Below, one piece after another: positions 1-12,579 of a stretch of 64,000 bases of DNA. Position 1 is the first letter of the stretch, and each line of letters starts with the position of its first letter. This DNA is from Allodiplogaster sudhausi (lineage: Eukaryota > Nematoda > Chromadorea > Rhabditida > Diplogasteridae). Position numbers and translations under genes: made by a program. The notes under the pieces are model-generated. The model saw only the letters and a list, made by a program, of their open reading frames with translations. It did not search any database and had not been told where the DNA came from. Location: positions 1,696,001-1,760,000 of the forward strand of contig CALZFC010000044.1 of NCBI GenBank assembly GCA_945643635.1, written 5' to 3'.

Positions 1-371
1 GTAACGCAATACTAATGGGAATGGAAAGGAGGTGGTATAAAAGAAAATCCTCCTTCCTATTTGTATCCATGGGTCGCTGTTCCAAGTAACAATACGTTAG
101 CGTCAGTGCTCATGTCCATCCTGCCGCCAATGAGCTTCCCTTCTGTGATCAGGGATATCTAGCGGGTTGCGATTTTATGAATCATTTAGTTGGGTACTTC
201 CCTTGTCAATGATGAGTGTTCCTCTCTCCGAATGATAGTCTTCCCAGAGTACGTAAGTGGGTGTGATAAGCCAGATCTTGTGGAAAGTATATATGAATCT
301 GAGCCAGGGCTCCCTAACCCTCTTTTTACTACATCTTATTTTACTAGTTACAAAACTGAATGCCATTACAG
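1..371. other. Intron of the PUF gene, no coding exon seen
   Basis: This stretch ends in a splice acceptor just before the first recognisable PUF exon at 372. No PUF-like coding sequence was found in it on either strand, so it is read as the 3' part of an intron. The exons for the N-terminal PUF repeats must lie before the window. Confidence 0.5.
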
Positions 372-2547
372 GTCATCAAATGCGTCAAGGACCAGAATGG
401 CAATCACGTCGTGCAGAAGGTCATTGAGAAGGTGCAAAGTGAGCGACTCAAGTTCATCACGGACGCCTTTGTCAAGAATGGACCGGATACGGTAAGAACA
501 CTAAAATCTAGTCCCGCACCAAATATCAACATAGAGAGAAATTGCATCTGGAACAGTAAAATACACAGAATAAAATTTTTGGGCATTTTCTTTAGCATTC
601 ATTTTGTTTTGCCACATCCATTAGGTGAGCGATTATAAATTTAAACGAATGATCAGGTGCTGAACATCTCCACTCATCCGTATGGCTGCCGCGTCATCCA
701 GCGAGTCCTGGAGTACTGTACGGAGGAGCAGAAGAAGCCCGTGCTCGAGCAGCTGCATAGCCATCTGAAGGTTAGATCATGATTATAAAGTATCTTCTAT
801 TCCACGGAAGACCCACCATGCCTCCCCGGAGTCATAACCCACTACGTTTTTTTTTTTACAAATATTTTAGCTTCAAACACGCTTTTCAACCCTTCCTCAC
901 CCTTGATTTCCGGGCCCTGTATCCAGTGCCCCACCATTTTCGACGTGGCCAACAACTGTAGCTCTTATGGCCTGAGTTAGCTTGTGTTTAAAAATAACTA
1001 GTGTTATTAGTAGTACAGATTCTGTACTACTAATAACGCTAGCTATTTTCTTTCTATACTACAGAAAGAAAAAAAGTTATTAAATTGGCAAATTTTATCT
1101 TTAATAAAACTGTATACTTTCCAGCAATTGGTTGTCGATCAGTACGGTAACTACGTCATCCAGCATGTCATCGAACACGGCACTGAGGATGACCGCGAGA
1201 AGATTGTCACCGAGGTGTGCGGGGGACTTTTACTTATCGATTTTGCGGAAACTACGGAAGAGCGAAAACGAAAATTTTCTTGCGTTATTTGTTCACCTTG
1301 CAGTCCATGTGGTTTTCGTCAGCAACTAGTTCTTTATATACTTTAGTGCGAAAGCAGTGTTGCTAGCTTAGTAAAAAGGTCTACATATTTAAATAGTCTT
1401 GAAACTCTATAATAAAAAGTCTATAATTCGTGCGTTTATCAATTTCTTACTAATTTAGATGGCCGGCGATGTTCTCAAGTTCGCCCAGCACAAATTCGCG
1501 TCGAATGTGATCGAGAAGATCCTGACTTGCTGCGATCCTCGACACCGCAACATGCTCATCGTCGAAGTGTGCGGAGGACCGAACGAGTAAGAAGGGAGAT
1601 ACTGTAGGAGGCTGCTAAGAGGGATTCTGTAGGGGACTACTGTATTAGATGAGGGAATGTCGGACTGCTGATACGGATACAGAGGAGTACTACATGTAGT
1701 TGAGGCAGTATACATGCAGCTAATGTAAGGGAAAAGGTGGTCCTTTCGACACGACTTATCCCTCTCTCTCTCTCTCTCTCTCTCTGTTTCTCTGTTTCTC
1801 TGTTTCTCTCTCCTCTCTCTCTCCCATTGTTCCCTTTCATTGCCCTATCTTTCTTTCTCATTCCACCTTACACCGTCACAAGCTGTCTCCACTTTGCAGC
1901 CCCTGCCCCCCTCTTCTGCTCATGATGAAGGACCAGTTCGCCAACTACGTCGTACAGAAGATGCTTGATGTTGCGGATTCGGCCCACCGGTTTGTAAATG
2001 TTGTATCACACTCTATATTTTTTTGTAATTTTTACGTGCAGAGGTTAATAACTGTCGTGCTAGTATAGATTAAAGAATGTTTTACTATTTTCAATGCACA
2101 GCAGTCTCGCGATTCCATGGATTTTGTACACAACAACAATATAAAATGTATGTCTCAGTTCGAAAACTGCAGGTGATCAGCTGATGCTGTTCATAAAAAT
2201 TATTTTTTTTCCCTACTAGGATGAAAACTCTTCAACATCCATTCCCAGAACTTTCGTTGACATATGAATAGTTGAATTTGTTAATAACAGTTAATATACA
2301 TATATATATATATATATATATATTTCTCAAAAAGAAAATTATTTCTCTATATGTTTCAGCAAGAAGATGATGCTCGCGATCAGGCCGCACATCCCCGCGC
2401 TGCGCAAGTACAACTACGGAAAGCATATTATCAGTCAGTTATCTCTCTCTCTCTATCTCTCTTCATCCCTCTTTCTCTCTCATCTCCCCTCACTCTATCA
2501 CCATCTCTCTCTCTCCATCCCTCTTTCTCTCTCATCTCCCCTCACTC

Positions 2548-2595
<48 letters not shown>

Positions 2596-2945
2596 CTCGA
2601 TCTCTCTCCCTCCCTCTCTCTCATGCCCCTAAACTCTTTGCAGCCAAGCTGGAGAAGTACTTCCAAAAGCAGAAGGTGGACTTTGGCGGGCCGAGCAACA
2701 CGAGCTCAGGCGGCAGCAGCAACGGCGGAGGGGGCAGCGGGGGCGGAGGAGGACCCCTTGGCATGATGCCAGCCCACCTGGGCGCGGCTGCCCTCGCAGG
2801 GGGTGGTCAGCTGTCTCCACTGCTTGGAGGACCCCCTGGTGGAGGACCCCTTCCACTTGACTTCCTTGCCATGGGTGGACCGCCTCATCACCAACACCAT
2901 CACTTCCATCCTGGACATCACCACAACTCGAATCCACTCCTCTGA
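372..2945 (+). CDS. Pumilio/PUF-family RNA-binding protein, C-terminal part (5' end outside window)
   Basis: PUF proteins bind 3' UTR motifs through about eight helical repeats, each reading one base, and repress or localise mRNAs in the cytoplasm. Seven exons keep one frame: 372-491, 657-770, 1125-1214, 1459-1586, 1900-1989, 2360-2433 and 2644-2945 (stop TGA). They encode five consecutive repeats whose base-contact helices read NHVVQ, CRVIQ, NYVIQ, SNVIE and NYVVQ. These match the pattern of repeats 4-8 in classical Pumilio proteins. The conserved C-terminal cap (HIITKLEKYF) spans the last splice junction. After it comes a ~90-residue tail rich in Gly, Ser and Pro, then His ([13 protein letters not shown]). 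Such tails are not part of the fold and are presumably disordered. The acceptor before exon 5 adds a PCPPLLL segment ahead of MMKDQ. Recognition-helix residues look intact, so Pumilio-like specificity is expected by inference. The family call is strong and exon borders are good by phase. Confidence 0.9.
1000..1040. repeat. Short near-perfect palindrome in a PUF intron
   Basis: Two 20-base arms (AGTGTTATTAGTAGTACAGA and its reverse complement with one mismatch) are separated by one base, inside the intron at 771-1124. It could form a strong hairpin in DNA or pre-mRNA. It may be the tip of a small foldback element; no function can be assigned. Confidence 0.7.
2441..2636. repeat. CT-rich microsatellite filling the last PUF intron
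   Basis: Runs of CT with short interruptions fill almost the whole intron between the last two PUF exons and end at the acceptor CTTTGCAG before 2644. On the sense strand the array is a very long polypyrimidine tract. The Ser/Leu-rich frames across it are spurious. Confidence 0.85.
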
Positions 2946-3306
2946 AAGGAGTTCCCCCTGTGAAGTCTCTTCCCCCTCTCCCCCTCTCGCTTTCTCAGAT
3001 CCCCTGTCTTTGTTGTTATGTACAGTTCCGGCCTCAAACTCGCACGCATCCCACCTTTTTTCGTTCTCCGTTCATTTTTTCAGTTTGTCACTAACCTTTG
3101 AGCATGCCCTGGCGACTCTTTTTCGATACAGGGCACGGAAAACACATATCTTATTCTTCTCGACGAGCCCTACAAATGGGCCGTATTTTAGGTTTTTCTA
3201 AGCTTTTACGTTTTAGGTACGCTACCGTATTCTGTTGAATATTTTTAATCATAACTTTGTTGAATGGTTGATTTTTTTCCCATAATCTATATGCCATTCG
3301 ATAGCT
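2946..3306 (+). other. Presumed 3' UTR of the PUF gene
   Basis: Non-coding sequence after the TGA at 2943-2945, CT-rich at first and then AT-rich. No clear AATAAA was singled out. The segment runs to the edge of the inverted-repeat element at 3307. Confidence 0.4.
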
Positions 3307-5752
3307 CGTTTAAAGGGCTTCAATTGTCATATAGAGACCGATTTGGTGAAAATTGATTTTCTTCCCAAAATAGGCCCGAACATTATGAAAGTCAAAATTC
3401 TCATGTTATAGTCATTTGCTCAAAATGGGATATGGATATTCGGAAGGTACGTGAAACTTTCAAAACCATTCAAGGTTACTATTTTTTGCTACAAAGCTCG
3501 AAACTCTTTAATTGGCAAAGTGCCAATCAAAGTGTTGTTTCGACTCATAATTTGGTTCGTTGTGAACTATTTCAGAAAAGAGCACATAAATCGAAACGGT
3601 TTTTGAATGTGCTTCAATCTCTATCTTGTGAAATTTCGTTTCTCCTTTTTTTGCTTTAATAGTTCGATTAAGAGCATTTTTGAGTTTCAAAAAATACATG
3701 TTTCGGCCAAATTTTAAGTAAGCCATTCATTAGCCCAAAAGACATAGTTGTCGTGAATGCATCTTAAATTTGCTACAAAATGACATCCTTAAAACGAAAA
3801 TCAAGGGTAGCTACTTTTCGTTACGACTAAAATGCGATCCATACAAGCGCTAGCTTGCTATGTATATACACCAATTCATCTCTTTCCCCGCAAATGCTCA
3901 CCATGTAAATTTGAATATTCGAATGTCGGAGGAGAAAAAAAGTATTCTTGTTGAGGAACGTCTCTTCATTTTTTATGGGACAGAATTGTTATTCGTTGAC
4001 TTTGGTTTTAGGTTTTCAGTCCTTTGTTATTGTATGAGTGTATGTGTGAAGAAATGCATAAATGAGCCCAAAAGACCCATGCGCGTTTATTTATGTCGAG
4101 AACAAGAGAAATGAAGAGGGCAGGAACGGTACCCCTAGCCGGACTAATCTAACGGACCCATGGGCTGGTGGGTATACTCTTGACACCGTGGATCACAGCA
4201 CCTATCTAAGCCAGTTTAAGAGAAAGTCGAAAGGGAGTTAAGGGAGACCCAGAGGGGGACCACTTTCGGGATTGAGTCAATATTCGTCTATTCTAGCATA
4301 TCGCTTACTTTGTCCCAGGCTATCAGGGCATCACTTACACCAAATCCCTTTTGATACATCTTGACCATTGGTCCGTAAGTCGCGCGTGGAGTGCATGCGC
4401 TGGCAAAATACAAGTACGACATCCCAGAATTCGAGCTTACTGAGTAGGTAACATTGTTAAACTGCAAACAAGTACAAAACAAACATGAAGTCGAAGCCTA
4501 CCGATCGTAACGAACGAAAGAACAGAGCTAAGATTATCAGTCAACTGGAAGAAGGGCACGCATTGATTACCTTGGATTACGCCGTGAAGATGCTGCCGGC
4601 GTTAGCAAGAGATAAATCTTCGGACCTTTATGGTAAACGCGACATGTCGTGTCATGTGAGTGACACGCTCGCCAGAACGAACGGAGACCGGTCTAAACTT
4701 GCTGACAAAACGAATACAACGATCATCTTTGGAGATAGCGGCAGAAAACGTCATCGTCATTCGACAATCGGAACTGGAAAAGAGAATGTATTCCTCCTTG
4801 AAACGGAACCATGCGGAATTTCTGGAATTATCGTGTGGATGCGCTCCGCAATCTGTTAAAGACCGGTGTCGCCCAGCGCGTCCCCAGGATCATGGAACCA
4901 AGGACGTTTCGGACGATTCGGACGCTTCCAAAGGGATCCTCGTTAATAATTATTTACCTAGGAAAGAGTAAAATATTTTAAACGGTACATCGTCCTAAGC
5001 GGCTCTGGTACCAAGATCCTAGCGGCTCGGCTCGGGCCCGGCGCTACCGAATGTCTGCATTCGAATTCGTTATTTTCTAGCCCTTCAAACCTAATGAAAC
5101 TTTGAAACCCAACAAAAGTTCCTCTTCCGACATTCGATTATTGCAATTCACATGTTGAACATTTGCGGGGAAAGTTGTGAATTGGTGTATATATATATAT
5201 ATAGCAAGCTGTTTCTTTTATGGATCGCATTTCACGTCGTTGACAAATAGCTACCCTTAATTTACGTTTTAAGAATGTTTATTTAGTTGCAAATTTAACA
5301 TGCTTTCACGGCAACCACGTCTCTCTTGTGCAGGTGAATGGTTTGCTTTAAATTTGGCTGAAACGTTTATTTTTTTTAAATAAAAATCAACAATGAGCTT
5401 ACACTATTAAAAAACAGAGAAAAGAAATTTCACTAGATGCAGATTGAAGCACTTTTAAAAACGTGTGTGCTCTTTTCTGAAATTGATCACCAATGAAACA
5501 AATTATGAGTCGAAAGAACACTGACAGCATGGGGCTAAAAAGAGTTTCGCGCTTTGTAACAAACAATTTGTTACCTCTAATGTTTTTGAAAGTGCTTTGT
5601 CTTACGTAAAATTTCCGAATATCTATACCTCACTTTGCGCAAATCACTGTAACATAATATTTTTTACTTTCAAAATGTTCGGGGCCTATTTCGGGACCAA
5701 AATAATTTTTCGCGAAATCGGTCGCTATACAACAATCGAAGCCCTTTAAACG
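3307..5752. mobile_element. Decayed DNA transposon with ~600 bp inverted ends
   Basis: The left arm (about 3307-3905) and right arm (about 5157-5752) are diverged reverse complements. The left edge begins CGTTTAAAGGGCTTCAATTG and the right edge ends in its imperfect inverse, GAAGCCCTTTAAACG. Internal pairs include the AATGCTCACC / AACATTTGCGGGG region beside a TATA run and the two 'gatcgcatt' blocks near 3834 and 5223. The ~1.25 kb centre is less AT-rich and holds a reading frame related to a repetitive transposon-type protein (4485 onward). Arms differ by many substitutions and indels, so the copy is old. No target-site duplication could be defined. It lies between the PUF gene and the next gene. 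Confidence 0.7.
4485..4859 (+). pseudogene. Fragment of a repetitive transposon-associated protein
   Basis: The first ~55 residues (SKLEEG-like ISQLEEGHALITLDYAVKML, then LYGKRDMSCHV) resemble a protein family seen in many copies in invertebrate genomes, in which a segment of the form 'LEEG-ALITMDWAMKFLP' precedes 'FFGKRGLSWH'. That likeness is from memory of the family, not a search. After about residue 60 the frame loses resemblance and a second frame (4660-4971) stays open, suggesting frameshifts. It sits between the inverted arms of the element, as a transposase would. It is probably inactive. Confidence 0.45.
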
Positions 5753-8700
5753 TGCATGGAATGGTACATAGAATAAAAAAATACCCAAACTTATGATTAA
5801 AAGTGATTAATAAGATTTCTGTAGCGTAACTCGAACATACTATTTTAGAAAAACCTTTCCATGCCGGTATCGAAAGAGTGTCCCCAGGGCACACTTGTAC
5901 TGGCCCTGCTCACTCCTTACATAAAGGCTGTCTTATACACATTTTCCACTCTGCTCACAGACCTGTCCTAGGCGTCGAGGAACTTTTTTTCATGAAATAG
6001 ATTTTTTCTTTTTCTTATTTCTTGCTTAGCCTCTCAGCTATTGTATCGTTTTATTAATTTTTGTGCGGCTTGAGTTTGGAGCGAGAAAGACATGCCTTTT
6101 TTTAATCACTGCCGACGAGCAGTGAGGCGCCATATAGTTATTCTCATCATTAATCACCTGTTTTGTAGTGAATGCACAGAAAATAGAGCGTTTTTCGGTA
6201 TAGCCGGACTGAAAGATGAAGACAGTCTTTTGAAGTTATAAGCTCATTTTTCTTTCCCATCATATTGTAAATTTTTGTTATCTTATGGCTGACAGTATAT
6301 TTCTTTCTCTACGATTAGTGAGTAGCCTGAGACGTTAAGTTTGTTCTCTCTCTCTCTATCTCTCTTTCTTTCTTTCTCTTTCTCTTCTTCTCTTTTCTAT
6401 CTCTCTGCATTCTCTCGCGAGAAATTCGTCGTATTCAGTTATTATATCTTTTTTCGCTGCCTACGTTGAATCCCGTGAAGTTGTGTAAGTCGTGCACTTG
6501 AAACTTTTGACCCTATTTCTTTTGTCAGTTTGAGTGACTTTCTCGAGCCTCTGTTCCTCTCACTGTCCGACGCTCTCTGCTGTGAGTCTCCTTGATGTAG
6601 TCTACGACATCGACAATGAGTCCAGGTCCTCCTCCTTCTCCCACTCCACGGGACACCATCCAATCTTTCCTGCAAACTAATGTTGTCCAAGACCCTCCCC
6701 TCTTCTCCACCTCTCACCCTTACTTCCTACATTTTAGCTGTGAAAGGCGAGATTCGTTATTGTTACTGTACAGCTCGACCCAACACGCGTATATACATAG
6801 TCCTTTTACACTCACTTGCTCTGTTACAAACACTACCGTAATCCGTGTACAGTACCTTAACTCAGCCTGGACTCTTGTTGCCCGACATTGTAAGACATTT
6901 GCTTGCGTTTCCCCGCAGATGCTCCCATCCCTCCATTTTCCCTTGCACTCGGTTCACCTTCTATATCTCTTGATTTTATTCAGTAACATTTTTGCTGTTT
7001 GGACATTTGATCAGTCAAAAACATTTCGACTCGAATATGATAATTCTTTTTTACTTCTTTTCATTATTTTGATATTTCTTCCCTCCTCTCCTCAACTTCA
7101 CTGCCAATACCCCACAGAGGATTCGGATGCTGTGAAGGAAGTCCTCAAACTCAGATTTTTTCCTTTCTCAATTTTTCTTGCTCCTAGCACGATTTATTCG
7201 TGGTCGTACCATACGGCACTTGATTATATTGCATGTTTGAATGTTGCTCTCTTTGCTTCCACTATTGGAGATGGTTGTAGTGAGGAGGCGAGATGCGAAG
7301 AAGATGAGAATTTTGGGGGAAGATTATAACTAGACAAAGTTGTTCCATTCTTATCTCAGACATTGTTATTCCATTCTGTCTCCAGAGCACAGCTCCTCGT
7401 TCCAGTCTTGTTCATCATAATTGTTAAGACTTGTTGTACAATTCCCCCAAAAGCCTATTGCATGCATTTTTTTTTGTTATTCTTACTTACTTGCCCAATG
7501 CGTTGTTTCCTCCTCTATTCCTATTTTCACACCACCGCGCACAAAAGATACGAATCAGGGGCTTCTAACTCTCTCACATATGTATATTATTCTTTTCTTC
7601 TCTCTTTATCTCAGTTTTGTTGACTCGAAAACAAATGTAAAAAGGCATGTAAGTACAAATTGTTTTCTGTAAATTTACGGTGTTAATGTATAGGCACGTT
7701 GTTTTGTACAGTGAAATCTTAGTGTTTAGTTTTAAAAAAAACTGGAATTTTATTGACGCGGTGATATGATGGAAACCATGCATGACTGGATGTGTTGGCT
7801 GACTGTGGATATATTTTGGAAATCTGCCCCTGAACCGTCTCTTCGACTTCGCTCTCCCACATTCTCGTACTCTCTCGCTCCCTCCATCTCCCTGTTGCCT
7901 GTTAATCTGCTGATATTTCGCTGTCTTGCGTATATTTACGAATGTGACATTTTTCCCGCTCTCATGGTTTTATGTAAACAGATGCGCTTTTATGCAAATG
8001 CTGACATGCTAGAAGAAGGGTATAAAACGCTGAAAATGCGAATTGGCATCTTCTACAGTATACGGAAATGTCAGACTGTAACGAGTTGGATGAAGTCTTC
8101 TCGAATGATGTATCTGAACCGATGATGGGCATGATGAAATGTGGGCGGGCAGGGAAGCAGCGATAGTGACTCGCAGGGGTGCATTGGCCGTGTGGTGGTG
8201 CCAACGCTGTTATGCCATGATATCGTCGTTGCTCACACGATCTCTACCTCTGCAAATGCAATGCAGAGCAATCATTCCCGATGGAATGGCCCGACCCGCA
8301 TTTACGAACGTTTTTCGTCATAAAATCCTATTATTATTCGTCATATTCGGCTAGATGGTCTAAATAGCCCAAATCATCCAAATACCACGGAGATTCGACT
8401 AGTATAAATGCCCGTGGGCCTGCGCTAGCTTATATATTTTAGCAATCAGTTGAAAGTGCGCTACGGCATCATGTCCCACTAAAAGACTGTTCATTCGTTT
8501 AGGTTGTGCTGACACGATTTCTCTTCTTGGAAAATTGTTAACTATATTTTATATACATAGCTTATCTACTTACCGTTGCCTGATCACGGGGTTTCAGTAA
8601 TGCATTAGCGCTCACTCGATTTTCGCTGAATCGTGGAACGGAAAAAATATTAGCAACAACCCCTAGTTCGGGAGATCAGCATTACCATGCCAGGCCAAAA

Positions 8701-9035
8701 AATGGATATTCGGAACTCTCGAATGGAAAGCCCTTAAAGAATAAGAATGTTTACGAAGAAATCATACCGTAGTTTATGCCAAAAAAGAACGGACGTTACA
8801 GTCGGTGCGCAAGTGTCAACGAGGGGAGATTTCCTAAACAGAAACGAGCACTCTATCGGGCGCACCAAATCCCCGTGCTGATGGGCTGGGCTTGTTCATC
8901 GTAATGTTAACGCCAATATATCTTTGGAATCCATTTATGCTGCCATTTTTTTCCAAATATGCATGAATATTGACTCCTTTTCTATCAGTGCGTAATATTG
9001 GAATACGCTTTTGATTCCTGTCAGTCCTTAAGAGG
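5753..9035. other. Intergenic region without a gene I can support
   Basis: AT-rich sequence with a CT tract near 6341-6420. Open frames at 6616-7329, 7363-7623 and 8139-8354 lack family resemblance and have the Ser/Leu/Phe bias of random pyrimidine-rich DNA. A short frame at 8068-8169 (starting MSDCNELDEVF) is acidic and possible but unsupported. A non-coding or small gene could be missed. Confidence 0.4.
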
Positions 9036-11020
9036 ATGTGGCGGCGTGCCTTCTCGTCGGCGGCCGTCCTTGGCTTCGGCTGGGGCAACGGCTCGGCGGC
9101 GGCCATCCAAAAGGAGACCGTCTCGACACTCGGGGGCGCCGCGGCGGCCACCCCACACATCAGAGTGGTGCAGCCAGAGAGGACGAGCGGAGATGTGCTC
9201 GTATCCAGGAAGGTTAGAGCCAAGAGAGTTAGGGTTAATTTACAGTTAGGCTAAGGTATTTATTTATTCTCATGTAAAGTCTGTTTGATGGCGGCTAACA
9301 CGCTTCAGAATGATAATTACGGTATTATAACAACAATATTGGAAGTTCGCTGATAGTGCCACTCATGTCATAAGGAACGTTTATTCAAAATCGTGCCCTG
9401 CGGAGAATCATTTTATATTTATAGCAAATTTTTGGATTTAAGTCGTATTTTTGGGAGTAATATTACTAACAATAGCAGTAATAATTGATGATAATGATAG
9501 ATAGAATATTTGCCAATATATATTTTTTACAATTCAGATCGTGAACGAACACGACCGGACGCATCTGAATCTTCGACTCTACCAGTACGAGACGTGTCCA
9601 TTTTGTTGCAAGGTAAGTTTTCTTTATGTTTCGCTGACTTTGATTTAGCTTCTGTATTTTTTCCTCGGACTGAACAACCAAATTTTACTCAGGTCCGGGC
9701 CTTCCTCGACTACTACGGCTTCTCGTATGAAGTGGTTGAGGTGAATCCGGTCACTCGATCGCAGATCACCTTCTCGACCAATTACAAGAAGGTTTGTAGA
9801 ATTGAGTGAGAAAGGAGGAGATGAGAGGGAGAGAGAGATGAGAGAAGGATAGATAAATCGATTTGACAAATAGATTAGACAGATTAACTGGTAGCATATG
9901 CTTACGCAGATGGATAAACCTTTGCATTTTGCTCGATACAATTTTTTTGTTCAGAACAATTATAGCATATTTTCAAGGGAAATCGTTTTAATTCGATGAA
10001 TTTATCGTACTGTATTTCGAGTCCTACCGTAATATTTCCCATACATTCTTTCTCTTCAAATACAACTTTTTAGGTGCCTATCCTGCGCTCGAATAATGAA
10101 GCATCTCTCACGGAGTCTTCACTGATTATATCCGAAGTGAGATTTAATAATATTTTTCTTCTAATTTTTGTGGCTTTACTATTTCGATTTTATTCTGAAA
10201 AATGATATAACGACAATTTTTTAACCGTTTCTGCCGCTTTCCGTTTTACGTTCTTTATTACTATATCCTCATCATTCTCTAACTGTCTCCCACTTTCTCT
10301 CGTTATCTTGCCCCCACCCCTTTTTTGTTATTCATAACGATTTGAGCCTAAAAGTTGTATGTTTCCTTGTACAGCTGGCAACTCTTTTGCACCGGCCCGA
10401 GAAGACGCTGGAAGAAGTAAACGATATGTATCCTGCTGTGCAAAGCACGGATGAGAAGGTTAGAGTCCAATTATTTGTTAGATGTTTTCATCTTACATGT
10501 CTTTTTTTTAGATATTTATTTTAAATACATAGGTGGATTTAATGGGCTTCGTTACTATTAGTTTGACCCTAGTTCTCGGCACGTTTTGGTCGGTGTTGCT
10601 AGTTGGATGAATAGCTTACTTCTATTTTGCTCTATTAAGGGCAAGGCGGTTGTCCGATACCCGAATCAATACTTTATCATGCACGGCAAGCAGTTGGATC
10701 CAAAGAAAATGGCCGAGGCCAAGTTGGTTCTTTCTTGATATCTTATATTCAATATACCTTGCTTTCAAATTCTTCTACTTGTTTCTTCGTTGCAATTTAA
10801 TTTTTTTGAACATAACTGTTTTATTTGTTCTACTAAATGAATATATGTATTAATGACAAGTGAACTCTGTGTGATCAAGAAGTAGGTTTTTTTTCTCATG
10901 TTTTTATTAAATATTTGTTTTCATCACCTCCATCGTTGCCTTTATTCTCACTCTTTCTCCCTTCTCTCTGCTCCTCTCTTCTCGTTTTATTCTCTCTCTC
11001 TTTCTCTCTCTCTCTCTCCC

Positions 11021-11076
<56 letters not shown>

Positions 11077-12579
11077 GCAGAGAAGAACGTGAATGGCGTG
11101 AGTGGGTAGATGGCCACTTTATCCATCTAATCTCGCCCAATGTCTACCGTACTTGGGCGGAGAGTCTCGAGACCTTCCAGTGGTTCCAGCAGGTTTTAAT
11201 AATAAATAATATGAAGCTAACTCTAAATTCGTTTTTGTTTTCTTTTTTTTTGTTGGATCATTAAATGAGATGCTTTATTAATTTACAAATTAATTTATGT
11301 GAAACATTGTCTTTTTAGCGAAAAAGACACTCGAGAATGTATTTTATTATTAATATAACGGTTAAAAGCAGAAGTAAATCATCGCTTTGACAGGTTGGAG
11401 ACTGGCACCGCACCTTCCCTTCATGGGAGCGCTGCCTTGCTGTTTACGTCGGCGCCACGGCCATGTTCGCGCTCTCCAAGCGATTAAAGAAGAGGTTTGT
11501 TATCACTCATTGTCAGAGATCACTTTTGCTAATCAACAATTCAATTCTTGTCACTATTATTCTTCTTTTAATGTAAAAGTAGTCTACTTTGTTATTTTTG
11601 ATTACTTAATCTTAATATTGTTTTTCTGTTTATTTTTATAACAGTCATAAGTGACTGGAATTTTATTTTAGCTAATACGGCGGAATTAAAAAAATGTGTA
11701 AAAAAAAAAGAAATATAAATGTTTTCTTCTTCCAGACACAACATTGACGACGAGAGAGCGGCGTTGAAAGACGCGTGCGACAAGTGGATGGACTCCATTG
11801 GGCCGTCCCGCAAGTTCATGGGAGGAGACAAGCCGAACCTGGCCGATCTGGTTTGTGCGGATGTACTCCTGTTTTTTTAAAATTATTATTATGAAATAAG
11901 GAACTTGTACTTGACACCATTAGTGCGGCTATAAACGGCGTAGGAAGGAGATTTTTGCTCGTCCTTTGTTACTATACTTTTTTTGTATGGCCTATGTGCC
12001 TCATTGCAATTGTGGGGGGTTCTTTTTCGCGATTCGCTTCTGCCGAATAGTGGCTTTTCTTTCTGTCACTCTCTCATTTCGCGGAAAGAGCTTTATGTAG
12101 ATGAATATTAAGTGATAATTCATTGAGAAGAAAAAAAAACAATATATTTATAGGCTCTCTTTGGCGCGATGAACTCGTTCTATGGCTGCACGGCGTTCAA
12201 AGAGGTAAATGAAGTTTTTTGGAGTGTAAGATTTGCGTTACAGTAAAATTTGTGTTCTCACATCAAAATCTTAATTTCATTTACGATAAATAAATACATG
12301 GGCTGAAAATAAGATATTTTGTTCTTAGTTTTGCAAATTTATTTTTGAGAATATATATATGTAAAAAGTAATAGAACTCTCTCTCCTTTCTCTCTCACCC
12401 TTCTCTCTCTCTCCTCTTGCTATCTCTCGTCCTCTCTCCTGCTATTCCCCTCCCTTCCTGCGCTCTCTCTCTTTCCCTCTCAGGTGATAGAAACGGGTCG
12501 AGCGGGCGAGTGGTACAAGGCGGTGAAGGCAGCGGTGGAGCGAAGAGAAGGACAGACGCTCCTTGCAGCGAGAAAATGA
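9036..12579 (+). CDS. Prostaglandin E synthase 2-like protein (glutaredoxin/GST-C fold)
   Basis: Membrane-associated PGES2 proteins have an N-terminal hydrophobic region, a glutaredoxin-like domain with a CxxC motif and a GST-like C-terminal domain. They can isomerise prostaglandin H2 to E2 and bind heme and glutathione. Eleven exons keep one frame and give about 351 residues, close to the family's ~375: 9036-9212, 9538-9612, 9693-9791, 10074-10136, 10375-10458, 10640-10722, 11081-11192, 11394-11494, 11736-11850, 12154-12204 and 12484-12579. The motif YETCPFCCKVRAFLDYY spans exons 2-3, followed by VPILRSNN and SLIISEL. The C-terminal part contains REWVDGHFIHLISPNVYRT and the GST-C-like GGDKPNLADLALFG. 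The first ~35 residues (MWRRAFSSAAVLGFGWG) could be a mitochondrial or membrane-targeting segment. The start is the first in-frame ATG, 11 bases after a CTGTCAG acceptor-like site, consistent with leader trans-splicing. Catalytic cysteines are intact. Physiological substrate in nematodes is uncertain. Confidence 0.93.
10985..11080. repeat. CT microsatellite abutting a PGES2 exon acceptor
   Basis: Almost uninterrupted CT repeats end in CTCTCTGCAG at 11080, immediately before exon 7. The array doubles as the polypyrimidine tract. GA-strand frames across it (10896-11140, minus) are spurious. Confidence 0.85.

Noticed and set aside
6616..7329. 237-residue plus frame as a gene
   Set aside because: Composition is that of pyrimidine-rich DNA, there is no recognisable domain and no consistent splice structure.
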